Shown here: in pieces, positions 49,711 through 57,766 of the stretch
Layout: the number at the start of each line of letters is the position of its first letter
Numbering within the stretch: the stretch's first letter is position 1
DNA from: VRUE01 sp963707965
Lineage (GTDB): Bacteria; Actinomycetota; Thermoleophilia; Solirubrobacterales; 70-9
Assembly (NCBI GenBank): GCA_963707965.1
Contig: CAVPRR010000006.1
Coordinates: 248,001-312,000 of the forward strand
Direction: 5' to 3'
DNA: 64,000 nt
Notes under the pieces: generated by a model
What the model was told of the DNA's origin: nothing
Databases searched by the model: none
The model's input: only the letters and a program-made list of their open reading frames with translations
Made by a program: the position numbers and the translations under genes

Positions 49711-50337
49711 CTAGCCGGCCAGCGTCACAGCGGACGCGGGGGAGAGGCCCACGCGTTGAGGCGCTGCCCGCCTTGGAGCCGGGCCGCAATGCGAGCCGAA
49801 GTGCTGGGTCCAGACGTGGACGCCCTGGTCGCCGTTGAGATCGCCGACTCTGAGGCCAACGCCGATCTGGGTGAAGTGGCCGAGGATGTTGGCCCTGTGC
49901 TCGGGCGAGTGAATCCAAGCCCGGAAGATCGAGCGCACGCTGTCGTATTCCCCGGTTCCCCAGGCGAGGTTCTCGCCCACCCGCCAACACGGCGCAGAGA
50001 GATACCTCGTCCGCTGCATCCAGTAGGTGAACTGTCGCCCGCAGGCGTAGTGGCTGAAGCTGTCGCAACGGAGGATGTCTGTCGACTTGTTTAGAGCCGA
50101 ACGATCCAGGGCCCTGGCGTCGGCCAGGCTTGCCTTCCCGGCACGGTGGCGGGCAAAGTCGGTCATGCAGCGCATGGCCCTCTCCTGCACGGCGGCCGAG
50201 GCGTCGCGGTCGGCCTGGTCGGCGCATGCCGACGCAGGGGCGATCAACCGGCTCAGGTTCATCGCCCCGGCGGCAGGAACGACCACGGCGCCGACAAGCA
50301 AGACGAGCACGAATGAGATGGACAGCTTGTGTCCCAC
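49711..50337 (-). CDS. Secreted CAP (SCP/PR-1, YkwD-like) domain protein
   Basis: The 208-residue protein has a signal peptide (LSISFVLVLLVGAVVVPAAG) and a complete CAP domain: LARHRAGKASLADARALDRS-like first helix, CGRQFTYWM, GENLAWGTGEYDSVRSIFRA, WIHSPEHRANILGHFTQIGV and HVWTQHFGSHCG. CAP proteins are extracellular with diverse roles in bacteria. It is the only full copy; fragments lie at 27165 and 47820. Confidence 0.9.
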   Translation of the reverse strand: MGHKLSISFVLVLLVGAVVVPAAGAMNLSRLIAPASACADQADRDASAAVQERAMRCMTDFARHRAGKASLADARALDRSALNKSTDILRCDSFSHYACGRQFTYWMQRTRYLSAPCWRVGENLAWGTGEYDSVRSIFRAWIHSPEHRANILGHFTQIGVGLRVGDLNGDQGVHVWTQHFGSHCGPAPRRAAPQRVGLSPASAVTLAG

Positions 50338-50542
50338 GCTCCTTGTCTCGCCACCTGGGCGTCATCCCCTTGATGCCGCTTTCCCGCAGAGGACGCATGT
50401 ACTAGGAAGCGAAAGTTGCTCGGCAGCTTGGAGCAACGCGGCCTCTCCGACGAGGCTTCACGCGAGCTGGTCCCGGTCAGGCGCCTGACCTTTTGGTCCC
50501 GGCCTCGCTCAGGAGCCGCGCGAGCTCGGCGAGAGATGCTGC

Positions 50543-50574
50543 TGCAAAATATCCTTATTTCGGTATGTTTTGCA
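50543..50574. promoter_or_regulatory. Candidate operator/promoter of the AbiE operon
   Basis: TGCAAAATAT (50543-50552) and ATGTTTTGCA (50565-50574) pair at nine of ten positions and lie immediately before ATG 50577. The AT-rich dyad fits antitoxin autoregulation, and the short distance suggests a leaderless or near-leaderless message. Confidence 0.55.
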
Positions 50575-50576
50575 GT

Positions 50577-51248
50577 ATGTCACGCCCAGTACAGCGGCTA
50601 TTCGAGGTTGCGGAGGGTCAGTGGGGGCTGATCACCCGGCGCCAGACACAGGAAGCAGGCGTCGGCAACACGTCTCTGGCGCGCCTGACGAAGGACCGGC
50701 GGCTGGAACGGGTTGCGCATGGCGTCTACCGCGTTCGCGGCGCCGGGGAGCCCGACCATCTCGGGCTTCGGGCCGCCTGGCTTCAGCTCGCTCCCGAGAG
50801 GCCCGCCTGGGCTCGCCTCGACGACCCAGAGGACGCGGTTGTCTCGCACGCGTCGGCTGCGAGCCTTCACCGGGTCGGCGATCTTCGGGCGGACGTGCAT
50901 GAGCTCACGCTTCCACGACGGCGCCAGACGCGGCGGCGCGATGTTCGCCTGCACCGCGGCAAGGTTCCGGCTGCCGATCGGATCGTCCTCTCTGGCCTGC
51001 CCGTGACCCGCCCCGCTCGCATGATCGCCGATCTTCTCGCTGACCATGCCGAGCCGGGCGTGGTGGGGCGGATCGCCGCCGAGGTGCTCGACGGCGGACT
51101 CGAGGGCGCTGCCGAGGTCGCGGAGCGCGTCGCGCCCTACGCAACGAGATTCGACCTGCCTCGCGGCGATGGGCAGGCCACGCTCGATCATTTGCTGGCT
51201 CTCGCCGGCCCTCAAGGGCCAGCGGGCACGGCGGGCTCGGCGAGATGA
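50577..51248 (+). CDS. AbiEi-type antitoxin
   Basis: The 223-residue protein has a winged-helix N-terminus (GLITRRQTQEAGVGNTSLAR, ERVAHGVYRVRG) and a C-terminal antitoxin domain (VVSHASAASLHRVGDLRADV, GLPVTRPARMIADLLADHAE). It should repress the operon and neutralise the toxin encoded next. The stop overlaps the toxin ATG by four bases (ATGA). Confidence 0.88.
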   Translation: MSRPVQRLFEVAEGQWGLITRRQTQEAGVGNTSLARLTKDRRLERVAHGVYRVRGAGEPDHLGLRAAWLQLAPERPAWARLDDPEDAVVSHASAASLHRVGDLRADVHELTLPRRRQTRRRDVRLHRGKVPAADRIVLSGLPVTRPARMIADLLADHAEPGVVGRIAAEVLDGGLEGAAEVAERVAPYATRFDLPRGDGQATLDHLLALAGPQGPAGTAGSAR

Positions 51249-52159
51249 GCGCGTCCAGCTACGACAATCCGCAAGCGTTTCGTCAGGCTCTCGCGGATAG
51301 GTTGCGTCCGCTCGCCGAGGAGAGTGGCATGGAGCTCTCCGCCTTGCTGCGGCAGTTCGCCTACGACCGGCTCCTTTGCCGGGTGTTCAGCACAGACCCC
51401 GAGCGCTGGGTGTTGAAGGGGGCGACGGCGATGCTGGCTCGGCTGGAGGGGCGAGCCCGTCATACCCTCGATGTGGATCTCTACCGGCGCGACGGAAGTC
51501 TGGCCGACGCCGAGCGAGCACTGCGCGAGGCGGCCGCGGTTGACCTCGATGACTACTTTCGCTTCACGCTCGGGACCGCGAAGCGGATGACGCAGGGCGC
51601 AGACGCTCTGCGGATCCCCGCCATTGCCTTCCTCGGCGCAACCGAGTTCACCCGCTTTCACGTCGACCTCGTTGCCGACCTCTCGATGACCGGCGCTGCC
51701 GAGGAGCTCCCGCCGCTCATTTCCGTCGAGCTCCCTGGCGTTCGCCACGTCGCTTACCGCGTGTACCCAATCGCAGATCACATCGCGGACAAGGTTTGCG
51801 CGATGCTCGAGCGCCACCCGCGGGCCGACGGGCGCATCGAGCAAAGCACCCGTTACAGGGACCTGGTCGATCTCGTCGCCTTCGCCCACACCGCGACGGT
51901 CGGCGCGTCGGAGCTGCGTCGGGCGATTGACTCGGAGGCGAAGCGTCGCCATCTGACTCTGCCAGGTCGCCTTGAGGTTCCCTCCTCTTCCGGTTGGGCG
52001 GCGGGCTACGCCCGTATAGCCGGCGACGCCCCGGCGCTCGAGGAGCGGGATCTGACATCCGCCGTGAGCAGCGCCGGGAGACTTGTCGACCCGGTGCTGT
52101 CCGGCACAGCGGATGGTCGCTGGGATCCCGCGGCGATGGTGTGGGCGCCGCGAGAGTGA
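51245..52159 (+). CDS. AbiEii/AbiGii-type nucleotidyltransferase toxin (intact)
   Basis: The 304-residue protein has the type IV toxin core: LCRVFSTDPERWVLKGATAM, then ARHTLDVDLYRR (KGxxxxL...RxTxDxDL), a downstream YPIADHIADKVCAMLER motif with the conserved KxxA-like lysine, and RYRDLVDLVAFA. Family members block growth by transferring nucleotides, in characterised homologues to tRNA. It is the only uninterrupted copy of about eight in the window. It is coupled by four-base overlaps to the antitoxin before and the sortase after. Confidence 0.9.
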   Translation: MSASSYDNPQAFRQALADRLRPLAEESGMELSALLRQFAYDRLLCRVFSTDPERWVLKGATAMLARLEGRARHTLDVDLYRRDGSLADAERALREAAAVDLDDYFRFTLGTAKRMTQGADALRIPAIAFLGATEFTRFHVDLVADLSMTGAAEELPPLISVELPGVRHVAYRVYPIADHIADKVCAMLERHPRADGRIEQSTRYRDLVDLVAFAHTATVGASELRRAIDSEAKRRHLTLPGRLEVPSSSGWAAGYARIAGDAPALEERDLTSAVSSAGRLVDPVLSGTADGRWDPAAMVWAPRE

Positions 52160-52833
52160 GGCGCACCGGCCATATCCTCTCGGTCGCCCTGATCACCGCC
52201 GGGCTGGTGGTGCTCGCCGACGTCGGGATCACGCTCGCCTACAGGGAGCCGCTCTCCTCGCTCTACAGCCGGGTCAAGCAGGGCGAGGCGGCGAGCCAGC
52301 TGAGCGACCTGGAAGCGCGCTACCCGACGCCCGCCGACCGCCGCGCCGTCGCCGGCGTGGGGGAGACGAGGCGGCGGATCGCGATCCTGGCGCGGCGCTT
52401 CACCGCCCGGGCGAGCAGCGGCGAGGCGATCGGGCGGATCCTCGCCCCCGCGATGGACGGGCTGGACATCGTCGTCGTGCAGGGCACCGACACCGCCAGC
52501 CTCCAGAAGGGCCCCGGCCACTATCCGGAAACGTCATTCCCAGGCCAGGACGGCACGGTCGCGATCGCCGGTCACCGCACCACCTACCTGGCGCCCTTCC
52601 GTCACATCGACTCGATGGAGCGCGGCGACACGATCACCCTCGAGATGCCCTACGGGCGCTTTTCCTATCGGGTGCAGAGGACGGTGGTCGTCGATCCCGG
52701 CGATGTCGGGGTCGTCAGGAAGGTCGGCTACGAGCGCCTCGTGCTGAGTGCCTGCAACCCGCTGTACAGCGCCGAGGAGCGCTTCATCGTTTTCGCGCGG
52801 CTGGTGGGCGAGCAACCGGCTGGTGGGAGCTGA
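52156..52833 (+). CDS. Sortase
   Basis: GTG 52156 overlaps the toxin stop (GTGA). The product has an N-terminal membrane anchor (ILSVALITAGLVVLADVGIT) and a sortase domain with the histidine in VAIAGHRTTYLAPFR, the cysteine in LVLSACNPL and the arginine in ERFIVFARL. It would cleave LPxTG-type signals and anchor surface proteins. Translational coupling to a toxin gene is unusual. A small membrane protein follows. Confidence 0.88.
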   Translation: MRRTGHILSVALITAGLVVLADVGITLAYREPLSSLYSRVKQGEAASQLSDLEARYPTPADRRAVAGVGETRRRIAILARRFTARASSGEAIGRILAPAMDGLDIVVVQGTDTASLQKGPGHYPETSFPGQDGTVAIAGHRTTYLAPFRHIDSMERGDTITLEMPYGRFSYRVQRTVVVDPGDVGVVRKVGYERLVLSACNPLYSAEERFIVFARLVGEQPAGGS

Positions 52834-52841
52834 GGTCACTC

Positions 52842-53045
52842 ATGTCACACCTCGCCACAGCCGAGAAGCCAGCCGCCGCCCTGCGGCGGCGCCGGGGTGA
52901 CCTCGTGATTGGGATCGCCCTCGGTCTTGTGCTCGGCATCGCCATCGTCGCGGCCTTCGTTTTCCTCGGCAGCGAAGGGTCGGTCGACGCGCCGCGCCTC
53001 TCCGGCGTCAGCGCCGGCAATCCGAGCATGTCCCGCAGCCCGTAG
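52842..53045 (+). CDS. Small membrane protein after sortase gene
   Basis: ATG 52842 opens a 67-residue frame with one transmembrane helix (GIALGLVLGIAIVAAFVFLG) and short polar ends. It lies eight bases after the sortase stop and is probably in the same transcript. Function unknown. Confidence 0.6.
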   Translation: MSHLATAEKPAAALRRRRGDLVIGIALGLVLGIAIVAAFVFLGSEGSVDAPRLSGVSAGNPSMSRSP

Positions 53046-53149
53046 AACTTGAGACGGCGGTCCTCGCGCCCCGTTCGCCCCCGTTGGGAGCGTCCAGGTA
53101 GGCGATCAGCACGTTGATGTTTGATGTCTTATTAGGCATAATCCAATTT

Positions 53150-53479
53150 GTGGATGTAGGCAAGCTAATCAGGCGCACACGCGAACGTCACGGGATCAGC
53201 CAGCGCAGCCTGGCGCTGCGGGCCGCCACCGACCAGGCGGCGGTCAGCCGGATCGAGCGCGGAGAGGTCTCGCCCAGCGTCGACACGGTCGAGCGGCTGC
53301 TGGCGGCCATGGGCGAGCGGCTCGAGCTGGAGGCGGAGCCGGTCGAGCGGGACTACGACCCCGTTCACCTTCGCGCGACCCTGCGGCGGACGCCGGCGGA
53401 ACGGCTCGAGGTGGCGATCTCTTGGAACCGCCTCGCCGGGCGTCTGACGGAGGCGGGGCGGAGTGCCCGTGCCGGCTGA
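53150..53479 (+). CDS. XRE-family helix-turn-helix regulator
   Basis: From GTG 53150 the product begins MDVGKLIRRTRERHGISQRS and continues LALRAATDQAAVSRIERGEV, a Cro/CI-type HTH, then a C-terminal region LRATLRRTPAERLEVAISWN. An AT-rich stretch with CATAATC lies about ten bases upstream and suggests a leaderless start. It overlaps the nucleotidyltransferase gene by 17 bases and probably acts as its antitoxin-like regulator. Confidence 0.8.
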   Translation: MDVGKLIRRTRERHGISQRSLALRAATDQAAVSRIERGEVSPSVDTVERLLAAMGERLELEAEPVERDYDPVHLRATLRRTPAERLEVAISWNRLAGRLTEAGRSARAG

Positions 53480-53975
53480 TCGCGACCCCGAACCGCTCGA
53501 TGCGCAGCGGATCCTCGACGAGCTCGCGCGCCACGCGGTCGACTTCGTACTGGTCGGCGGGCTGGCGGCGCAGACGCACGGGAACACCCGGATGACGAAC
53601 GACGTCGACGTGATCCCGGCACCTGACCCGAAGAACCTTGCGCGACTCGCTGCCGCGCTGCGCGGGTTGGAGGCGCGCGTGCTCAACCCCGGGTACGAGG
53701 AGGCCGAGATCGACGCTGCGATGCTCCCCCGCGCGACCATCTGGCAGTTCGCAACCCCGCACGGTGACATCGACGTGCTGCACGAGGCACCGGGCGCGGG
53801 CCCGTATGCGGAGTTGCGTGAGCGTGCCCTGGTCATCGCGCTCGCTGACGTACAGGTTCCTGTCGTCGGCCGCGACGACCTGATACGCATGAAGCTTGCC
53901 CGTGGGCGACCGGTGGATCGTGCCGACGTCGCCGCCCTCACCGATCCCGAGGCCGGCTCGCGGCGGCCCGGGTAG
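53463..53975 (+). CDS. Nucleotidyltransferase-like protein, partner of XRE regulator
   Basis: The 170-residue product has DFVLVGGLAAQTHGNTRMTN and DVDVIPAPD (GG...TxDxD), the nucleotidyltransferase signature of AbiEii-like or DUF6036-like proteins, then GDIDVLHEAPG with the third acidic residue and a C-terminal helix IRMKLARGRPVDRADVAAL. With the overlapping XRE gene it forms a probable toxin-antitoxin pair. Confidence 0.8.
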   Translation: MPVPADRDPEPLDAQRILDELARHAVDFVLVGGLAAQTHGNTRMTNDVDVIPAPDPKNLARLAAALRGLEARVLNPGYEEAEIDAAMLPRATIWQFATPHGDIDVLHEAPGAGPYAELRERALVIALADVQVPVVGRDDLIRMKLARGRPVDRADVAALTDPEAGSRRPG

Positions 53976-54066
53976 CTCGCCGATCAGGACGAGGTCGACG
54001 AGATCCTTGACCCTGGTGCCGCTGCTCGAGTGCGGTGCGGAATGCCTCTGCCGTTTCGTATTTCAC
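53960..54066 (-). pseudogene. AbiEii-like toxin remnant
   Basis: GTG 54066 overlaps the antitoxin stop (GTGA) and begins VKYETAEAFRTALEQR. A slip then gives GTRVKDLVDLVLIGELP, which belongs far downstream in the toxin (RYRDLVDLVAFA in the intact copy). The core between is missing, and the remnant runs into the convergent nucleotidyltransferase gene end. Confidence 0.6.
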
Positions 54067-54674
54067 AATTGCCCATCCTTCTCGACAGAGCGGCGGATGA
54101 GGTCGGCGACGCGACCTCCACGCTGATCGGCTCGGGCGAAGAGCGAGCGGCGAGTCGCCAGGCCTTCTTCAAGCGCCTGGCGTACGGCCACCTCGATCTG
54201 CTCCGGAGCCGTTCCGGCGCCAGCCGCGTCGAGTATCGAGCGCACCGGGTCGGTGACGCGGATTCCTCTCCGAGTCACTACTTCGGATGGATCAAGGGGC
54301 TTCTTCGTCGTGTGCAGGTTCACCCCGTGGGGAGGCTTGATCCCGCGATCGTCTCGGTCGACCAGCAGATGAACGGTGTTCGGCAGGACATCGGAGAGAC
54401 CGTGAAGCTCGAGCGCGCTTTCGTGCGAGACGACGGCTCGCTCGGCACCGACCGCGAGCCACCTCGCCCGAACCTCCGCATGACTAGACCCCGGGTAGTC
54501 GCGCAGCCGGTACAGACCGCGGCGAACGTGCTCGTATCGTCCGGAGCGAATGTGATGGGCGAGCAGCTGCGGGCTGAAGCCGCACTCGCGCGCCTGCCGG
54601 GAAGTGAAGTAGCCGTCCTGGCCGTAGGAGATGCCGTTCAGGGCAACCGCATCGGGGGACTGCTTGTCAGACAT
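54063..54674 (-). CDS. AbiEi-type antitoxin
   Basis: The 203-residue protein (YFTSRQARECGFSPQLLAHH, GRYEHVRRGLYRLRDYP, VVSHESALELHGLSDVLPNT, VTDPVRSILDAAGAGTAPEQ) is a close paralogue of the antitoxin at 29191. It is intact although its toxin is reduced to stubs. The start region is preceded by an ATAAAG/CTTTAT dyad. Confidence 0.85.
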   Translation of the reverse strand: MSDKQSPDAVALNGISYGQDGYFTSRQARECGFSPQLLAHHIRSGRYEHVRRGLYRLRDYPGSSHAEVRARWLAVGAERAVVSHESALELHGLSDVLPNTVHLLVDRDDRGIKPPHGVNLHTTKKPLDPSEVVTRRGIRVTDPVRSILDAAGAGTAPEQIEVAVRQALEEGLATRRSLFARADQRGGRVADLIRRSVEKDGQL

Positions 54675-54676
54675 AG

Positions 54677-54693
54677 ATAAAGTATAGCTTTAT
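54677..54693. promoter_or_regulatory. Candidate operator of the AbiEi gene
   Basis: ATAAAG (54677-54682) and CTTTAT (54688-54693) form a perfect dyad immediately upstream of the start codon of the leftward antitoxin gene. Confidence 0.4.
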
Positions 54694-54870
54694 TTACTTC
54701 TGAACGTACAGTCACCAGGCAATCTTCAGGCACTCGTCGCCAGGAGTGCCTGAAATGCCGACAATCGGCCTGAATCGGCGCATATCCGCGAGGAAGTGGT
54801 GTAACTGGCCCGCTGTAGCCGGGGGCGGTTCCGCGGAACCGCCTCTTCTCCCGCCGGGACCAGGAGACCC

Positions 54871-55098
54871 GTGATCAACCGACTGACATCAGCGACACTG
54901 GCGATCGTCCTGGTGAGTGGCTGCGGGGCTCTCGCCCTGGCATCCACCGGTGGCCCGAGCAACGGCGGCAACGCCGCAGTCACTCAGTACGTGCCACCGC
55001 AGACGGTCCCCGGCGGCCAGGGGGCTATTTCCAGAGGGCTGCCACCGGCACGGCCCAGAGCCGCTCTCCGAACGGCAGCGTTTCAGCTCCCGTGTTGA
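54871..55098 (+). CDS. Small secreted protein, probably truncated
   Basis: GTG/ATG-proximal residues form a signal peptide (ATLAIVLVSGCGALALASTG) followed by GGPSNGGNAAVTQYVPPQTV, typical of small Thermoleophilia secreted proteins. After PGGQ the frame enters the 3' end of the convergent ATPase gene, so the natural C-terminus seems lost. Confidence 0.45.
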   Translation: MINRLTSATLAIVLVSGCGALALASTGGPSNGGNAAVTQYVPPQTVPGGQGAISRGLPPARPRAALRTAAFQLPC

Positions 55099-56281
55099 CG
55101 ACCACGCCGGCTTTGAAGCGGGCGCCGAGCTTGTCCCGCAGGTGCGCCAGTCCGCTGAAGTCGGACATCCTCGGCGTCGCGCCGAGCTTGACCTCAACGC
55201 CGACCACGGAGCCGTCGTCTGCTTCGCCGACGACGTCAACCTCTCGCCCTCCGGCCGTTCGGAAGTGGTGGAGACTGACACTCTGGTCGAGTCGGCTTGC
55301 CTGCTTGACGATTTCGGAGGCGACGAAGTTCTCAAACAGGGAACCCGCCACCTTGGTTTCGTCGGCCATGAAGCGGTCCTCGTTGTAGCCGGCCAGCTGG
55401 CATGCCAGTCCGCTGTCCGGAATCCAGAGCTTCGGCTTCTTGATCACCTGCTGCGTGAAGTTCTTGCTCCATGCGGGGACCTGTAGGACCAAGAACAGCA
55501 GTTCCAGGAGCCGCAGGTAGCGGCGCACCGAATCGCGCTTCATCTCGATCGCTCTGCCGATCGAGGTCAGATCCACGATGCCGCCGATGCGCCCCGCCGC
55601 GGCTTTGAGGAGCATCGGCAGGTCGTCGAGCTGGCGCGCCCGATCGGTGACGTCCCTGACGTCCCGCTCGAGGGTCATCTCCAGATAGCTCCTCAGCCAG
55701 CGAGCCCGCCTGCTGCCCGGCGGCCGCGTCACCATCTCCGGGTAGCCGCCCCGCACCACGGTTTCGGCGATCGCCCCGCGCCCCGTAGGTTGATCGCCGA
55801 CGCGAGGCACATGGCCTGCCAGCAGGCCAGAAAGGAATGACTCGCGATGTCCGCGGAGCTCTCCCTGCGAGAGGGTCCACAGCTGAACGCGCTCTGCCCT
55901 ACCGGTCAGCGACTCGGAGATCCGCAGGGTCGACCAGACGTTGGCGGAGCCGGTCAGCAGGAACATGCCGGAGGCGCGCTGGCCGCCACGCCGCGCGCGG
56001 TCGACGCGGCTCTTGATCGCGTCGAGCAGCGCTGGCGCCTTCTGGAACTCGTCGATGAACACCGGCAGGTCGCGTTCCTCGATGAATCCCGTGGGATCCG
56101 CATTGGCCGCCGCCCTGGGCCCGGCATCGTCGAGCGATATCAGCTGGGTTCCTCGATCGGCGGCAATCTGTTCGGCCAGCGTGCTCTTGCCGCTTTGGCG
56201 CGGACCGACGATCACGACCACCGGGGTGTCGGCAAGGGCAGCCTGCACCTCGGCCGCTGCATATCGAGGGTATAGCGACAT
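55025..56281 (-). CDS. AAA ATPase with DUF4143 domain
   Basis: The 418-residue protein has a Walker A VIVGPRQSGKSTLAEQI, a Walker B-like LPVFIDEFQKAP, a sensor strand MFLLTGSANV, a winged-helix region, and a C-terminal DUF4143 nuclease-like fold (FENFVASEIVKQ, GREVDVVGE with the ExD-like acidic pair, VVGVEVKLG). Such ATPases are common accessory genes, sometimes linked to defence. It diverges from a second ATPase of the same class. Confidence 0.9.
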   Translation of the reverse strand: MSLYPRYAAAEVQAALADTPVVVIVGPRQSGKSTLAEQIAADRGTQLISLDDAGPRAAANADPTGFIEERDLPVFIDEFQKAPALLDAIKSRVDRARRGGQRASGMFLLTGSANVWSTLRISESLTGRAERVQLWTLSQGELRGHRESFLSGLLAGHVPRVGDQPTGRGAIAETVVRGGYPEMVTRPPGSRRARWLRSYLEMTLERDVRDVTDRARQLDDLPMLLKAAAGRIGGIVDLTSIGRAIEMKRDSVRRYLRLLELLFLVLQVPAWSKNFTQQVIKKPKLWIPDSGLACQLAGYNEDRFMADETKVAGSLFENFVASEIVKQASRLDQSVSLHHFRTAGGREVDVVGEADDGSVVGVEVKLGATPRMSDFSGLAHLRDKLGARFKAGVVVNTGAETLPFGERLWAVPVAALWK

Positions 56282-56397
56282 GTCGAACGCGCAGATATTA
56301 CCTCACAAACGCGCAATAGCGCGCTCACGAATGCGCAGTTTGATCTGGGCCGCGCCGCAGCCTGAAGGCAGCGCAAAACCGTGTCCCGGAGATTGCT

Positions 56398-56420
56398 GTC
56401 GTTTTACGGTGTAAAATGAC
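56398..56420. promoter_or_regulatory. Inverted repeat at the promoter of the second DUF4143 ATPase
   Basis: GTCGTTTTAC (56398-56407) and GTAAAATGAC (56411-56420) pair at nine of ten positions. TAAAAT could be the -10 box, and ATG follows seven bases later at 56427, so a bound regulator would block transcription. Confidence 0.5.
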
Positions 56421-56426
56421 GGCTAT

Positions 56427-57587
56427 ATGTCATTGCGAGCCCTGCCGCGCATCTACCGCCTGCCCCAGGACAGCTTCTTCCTATTCGGACTGCGCGGGGT
56501 TGGCAAGAGCACCTGGATCGGGGAGCAGCTTCCGGACGCACACCGATTCGACCTGCTCGACGAGGGGCTCTACCAGGGCCTGCTGGCCGATCCCGCGCCG
56601 TTCGCCGGCGAGCTTCGCCGCCTCGACCCGGGAGGCTGGGTCGTGGTCGACGAGGTCCAGCGCCTGCCCGGCCTGCTGAACGAGGTCCACCGATTCATCG
56701 AGGAGCGCGGGCTGCGCTTCGCGCTGCTCGGATCGAGCGCTCGCAAGCTTCGCGCCGCCGGGGTCAACCTGCTCGGGGGCCGCGCCCTGTGGCGGGAAAT
56801 GTTCCCCCTCACCCCCGAGGAGCTGGGCGGGGACTTCGACCTCGAGCGCACCCTGGAGATCGGCGCGCTCCCCCTGGTACTCGGCTCCGGCTCGCCGCGC
56901 GAGACCCTGCGCGCCTACGTCCAGCTCTACCTGCGAGAGGAGATCAAGGGCGAGGCGCTGGTGCGCAACCTTCCGGGGTTCGCACGATTCCTCCCCGTCG
57001 CCGGCCTGTTCCACGGCCAGCTCCTCAACGTCGCCGGGATCGCTCGCGACGCCGGCGTCGCCCGGACCACCGTCGAGGGCTACCTCGGCGTTCTCGAAGA
57101 CACGCTCCTCGCCCGGCGCCTGCCGGCCTACGAGGCGCGCCTGCGCGTGCGCGAGCGCAAGCACCCCAAGCTCTACTGGATGGACCCGGGGGTCGTCCGC
57201 GCGGCGAAGGGGGTGCACGGCTCGGTCGCACCGGAGGAGGCTGGGTCCCTGCTCGAGGGCTGGGTCCACACCCTGCTTCGCACCTACATGGAGGAGCGCG
57301 AGCTCGCCGACGAGATCGCCTACTGGGCGCCCGCGGAGTCCAAGCGGCTCGAGGTCGACTTCGTGCTGCGCCGCGGCGCAGAGCTCTGCGCCCTGGAGGT
57401 CAAGGCCGCACGCCGGATTCATCCAGGGGACATGGCCGGCCTGCGGGCGATCGGAGAGCTGTCCGGGTTGCGGCGACGGATCCTGATCCATCGTGGCGAT
57501 CGGCCCACGAGGACGGAGGATGGGATCGACGCCTGGCCGATCGAGACCTTCCTCGAGGCCCTCGAGGAAGATCGCCTGTGGCCCTGA
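56427..57587 (+). CDS. AAA ATPase with DUF4143 domain
   Basis: The 386-residue protein has Walker A LFGLRGVGKSTWI, Walker B WVVVDEVQRLPGL, a sensor strand RFALLGSSARKLR, a winged helix (NVAGIARDAGVARTTVEGYL) and a DUF4143 end (LEGWVHTLL, LEVDFVLRRG, LCALEVKAA). It has the same architecture as the divergent neighbour but only low identity. The role is unknown; the region is rich in addiction genes. Confidence 0.9.
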   Translation: MSLRALPRIYRLPQDSFFLFGLRGVGKSTWIGEQLPDAHRFDLLDEGLYQGLLADPAPFAGELRRLDPGGWVVVDEVQRLPGLLNEVHRFIEERGLRFALLGSSARKLRAAGVNLLGGRALWREMFPLTPEELGGDFDLERTLEIGALPLVLGSGSPRETLRAYVQLYLREEIKGEALVRNLPGFARFLPVAGLFHGQLLNVAGIARDAGVARTTVEGYLGVLEDTLLARRLPAYEARLRVRERKHPKLYWMDPGVVRAAKGVHGSVAPEEAGSLLEGWVHTLLRTYMEERELADEIAYWAPAESKRLEVDFVLRRGAELCALEVKAARRIHPGDMAGLRAIGELSGLRRRILIHRGDRPTRTEDGIDAWPIETFLEALEEDRLWP

Positions 57588-57682
57588 GCTTCGGCTGCAC
57601 GCAAGGACGTCAGCGCCACCGCGCCGGCGGTCTCCCCGTGAGAGCGCCATCCGTCCGGAGCGGGTGCGACGCTTTTTGTATG

Positions 57683-57696
57683 CGAACTGGTGTTCG
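57683..57696 (+). promoter_or_regulatory. LexA (Cheo-type SOS) box, third copy
   Basis: CGAACTGGTGTTCG, with the same flanking GCTTTTTGTATG as the ORF6N promoters, but here upstream of a nucleotidyltransferase-like/XRE pair. The downstream gene starts 68 bases later. Confidence 0.7.
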
Positions 57697-57740
57697 ATCC
57701 GCGCAACTGTCTCAGGAGGCTTCGGAGCAGGCTCGAAGGC

Positions 57741-57766
57741 ATAACACAACGAGTTCGTTGTGTTAT
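57741..57766. promoter_or_regulatory. Perfect palindromic operator overlapping a start codon
   Basis: ATAACACAACGA (57741-57752) and TCGTTGTGTTAT (57755-57766) pair at all 12 positions around GT. The right arm includes the first two bases of the ATG at 57765. It is the natural binding site for the XRE protein encoded by the second gene. Confidence 0.7.
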
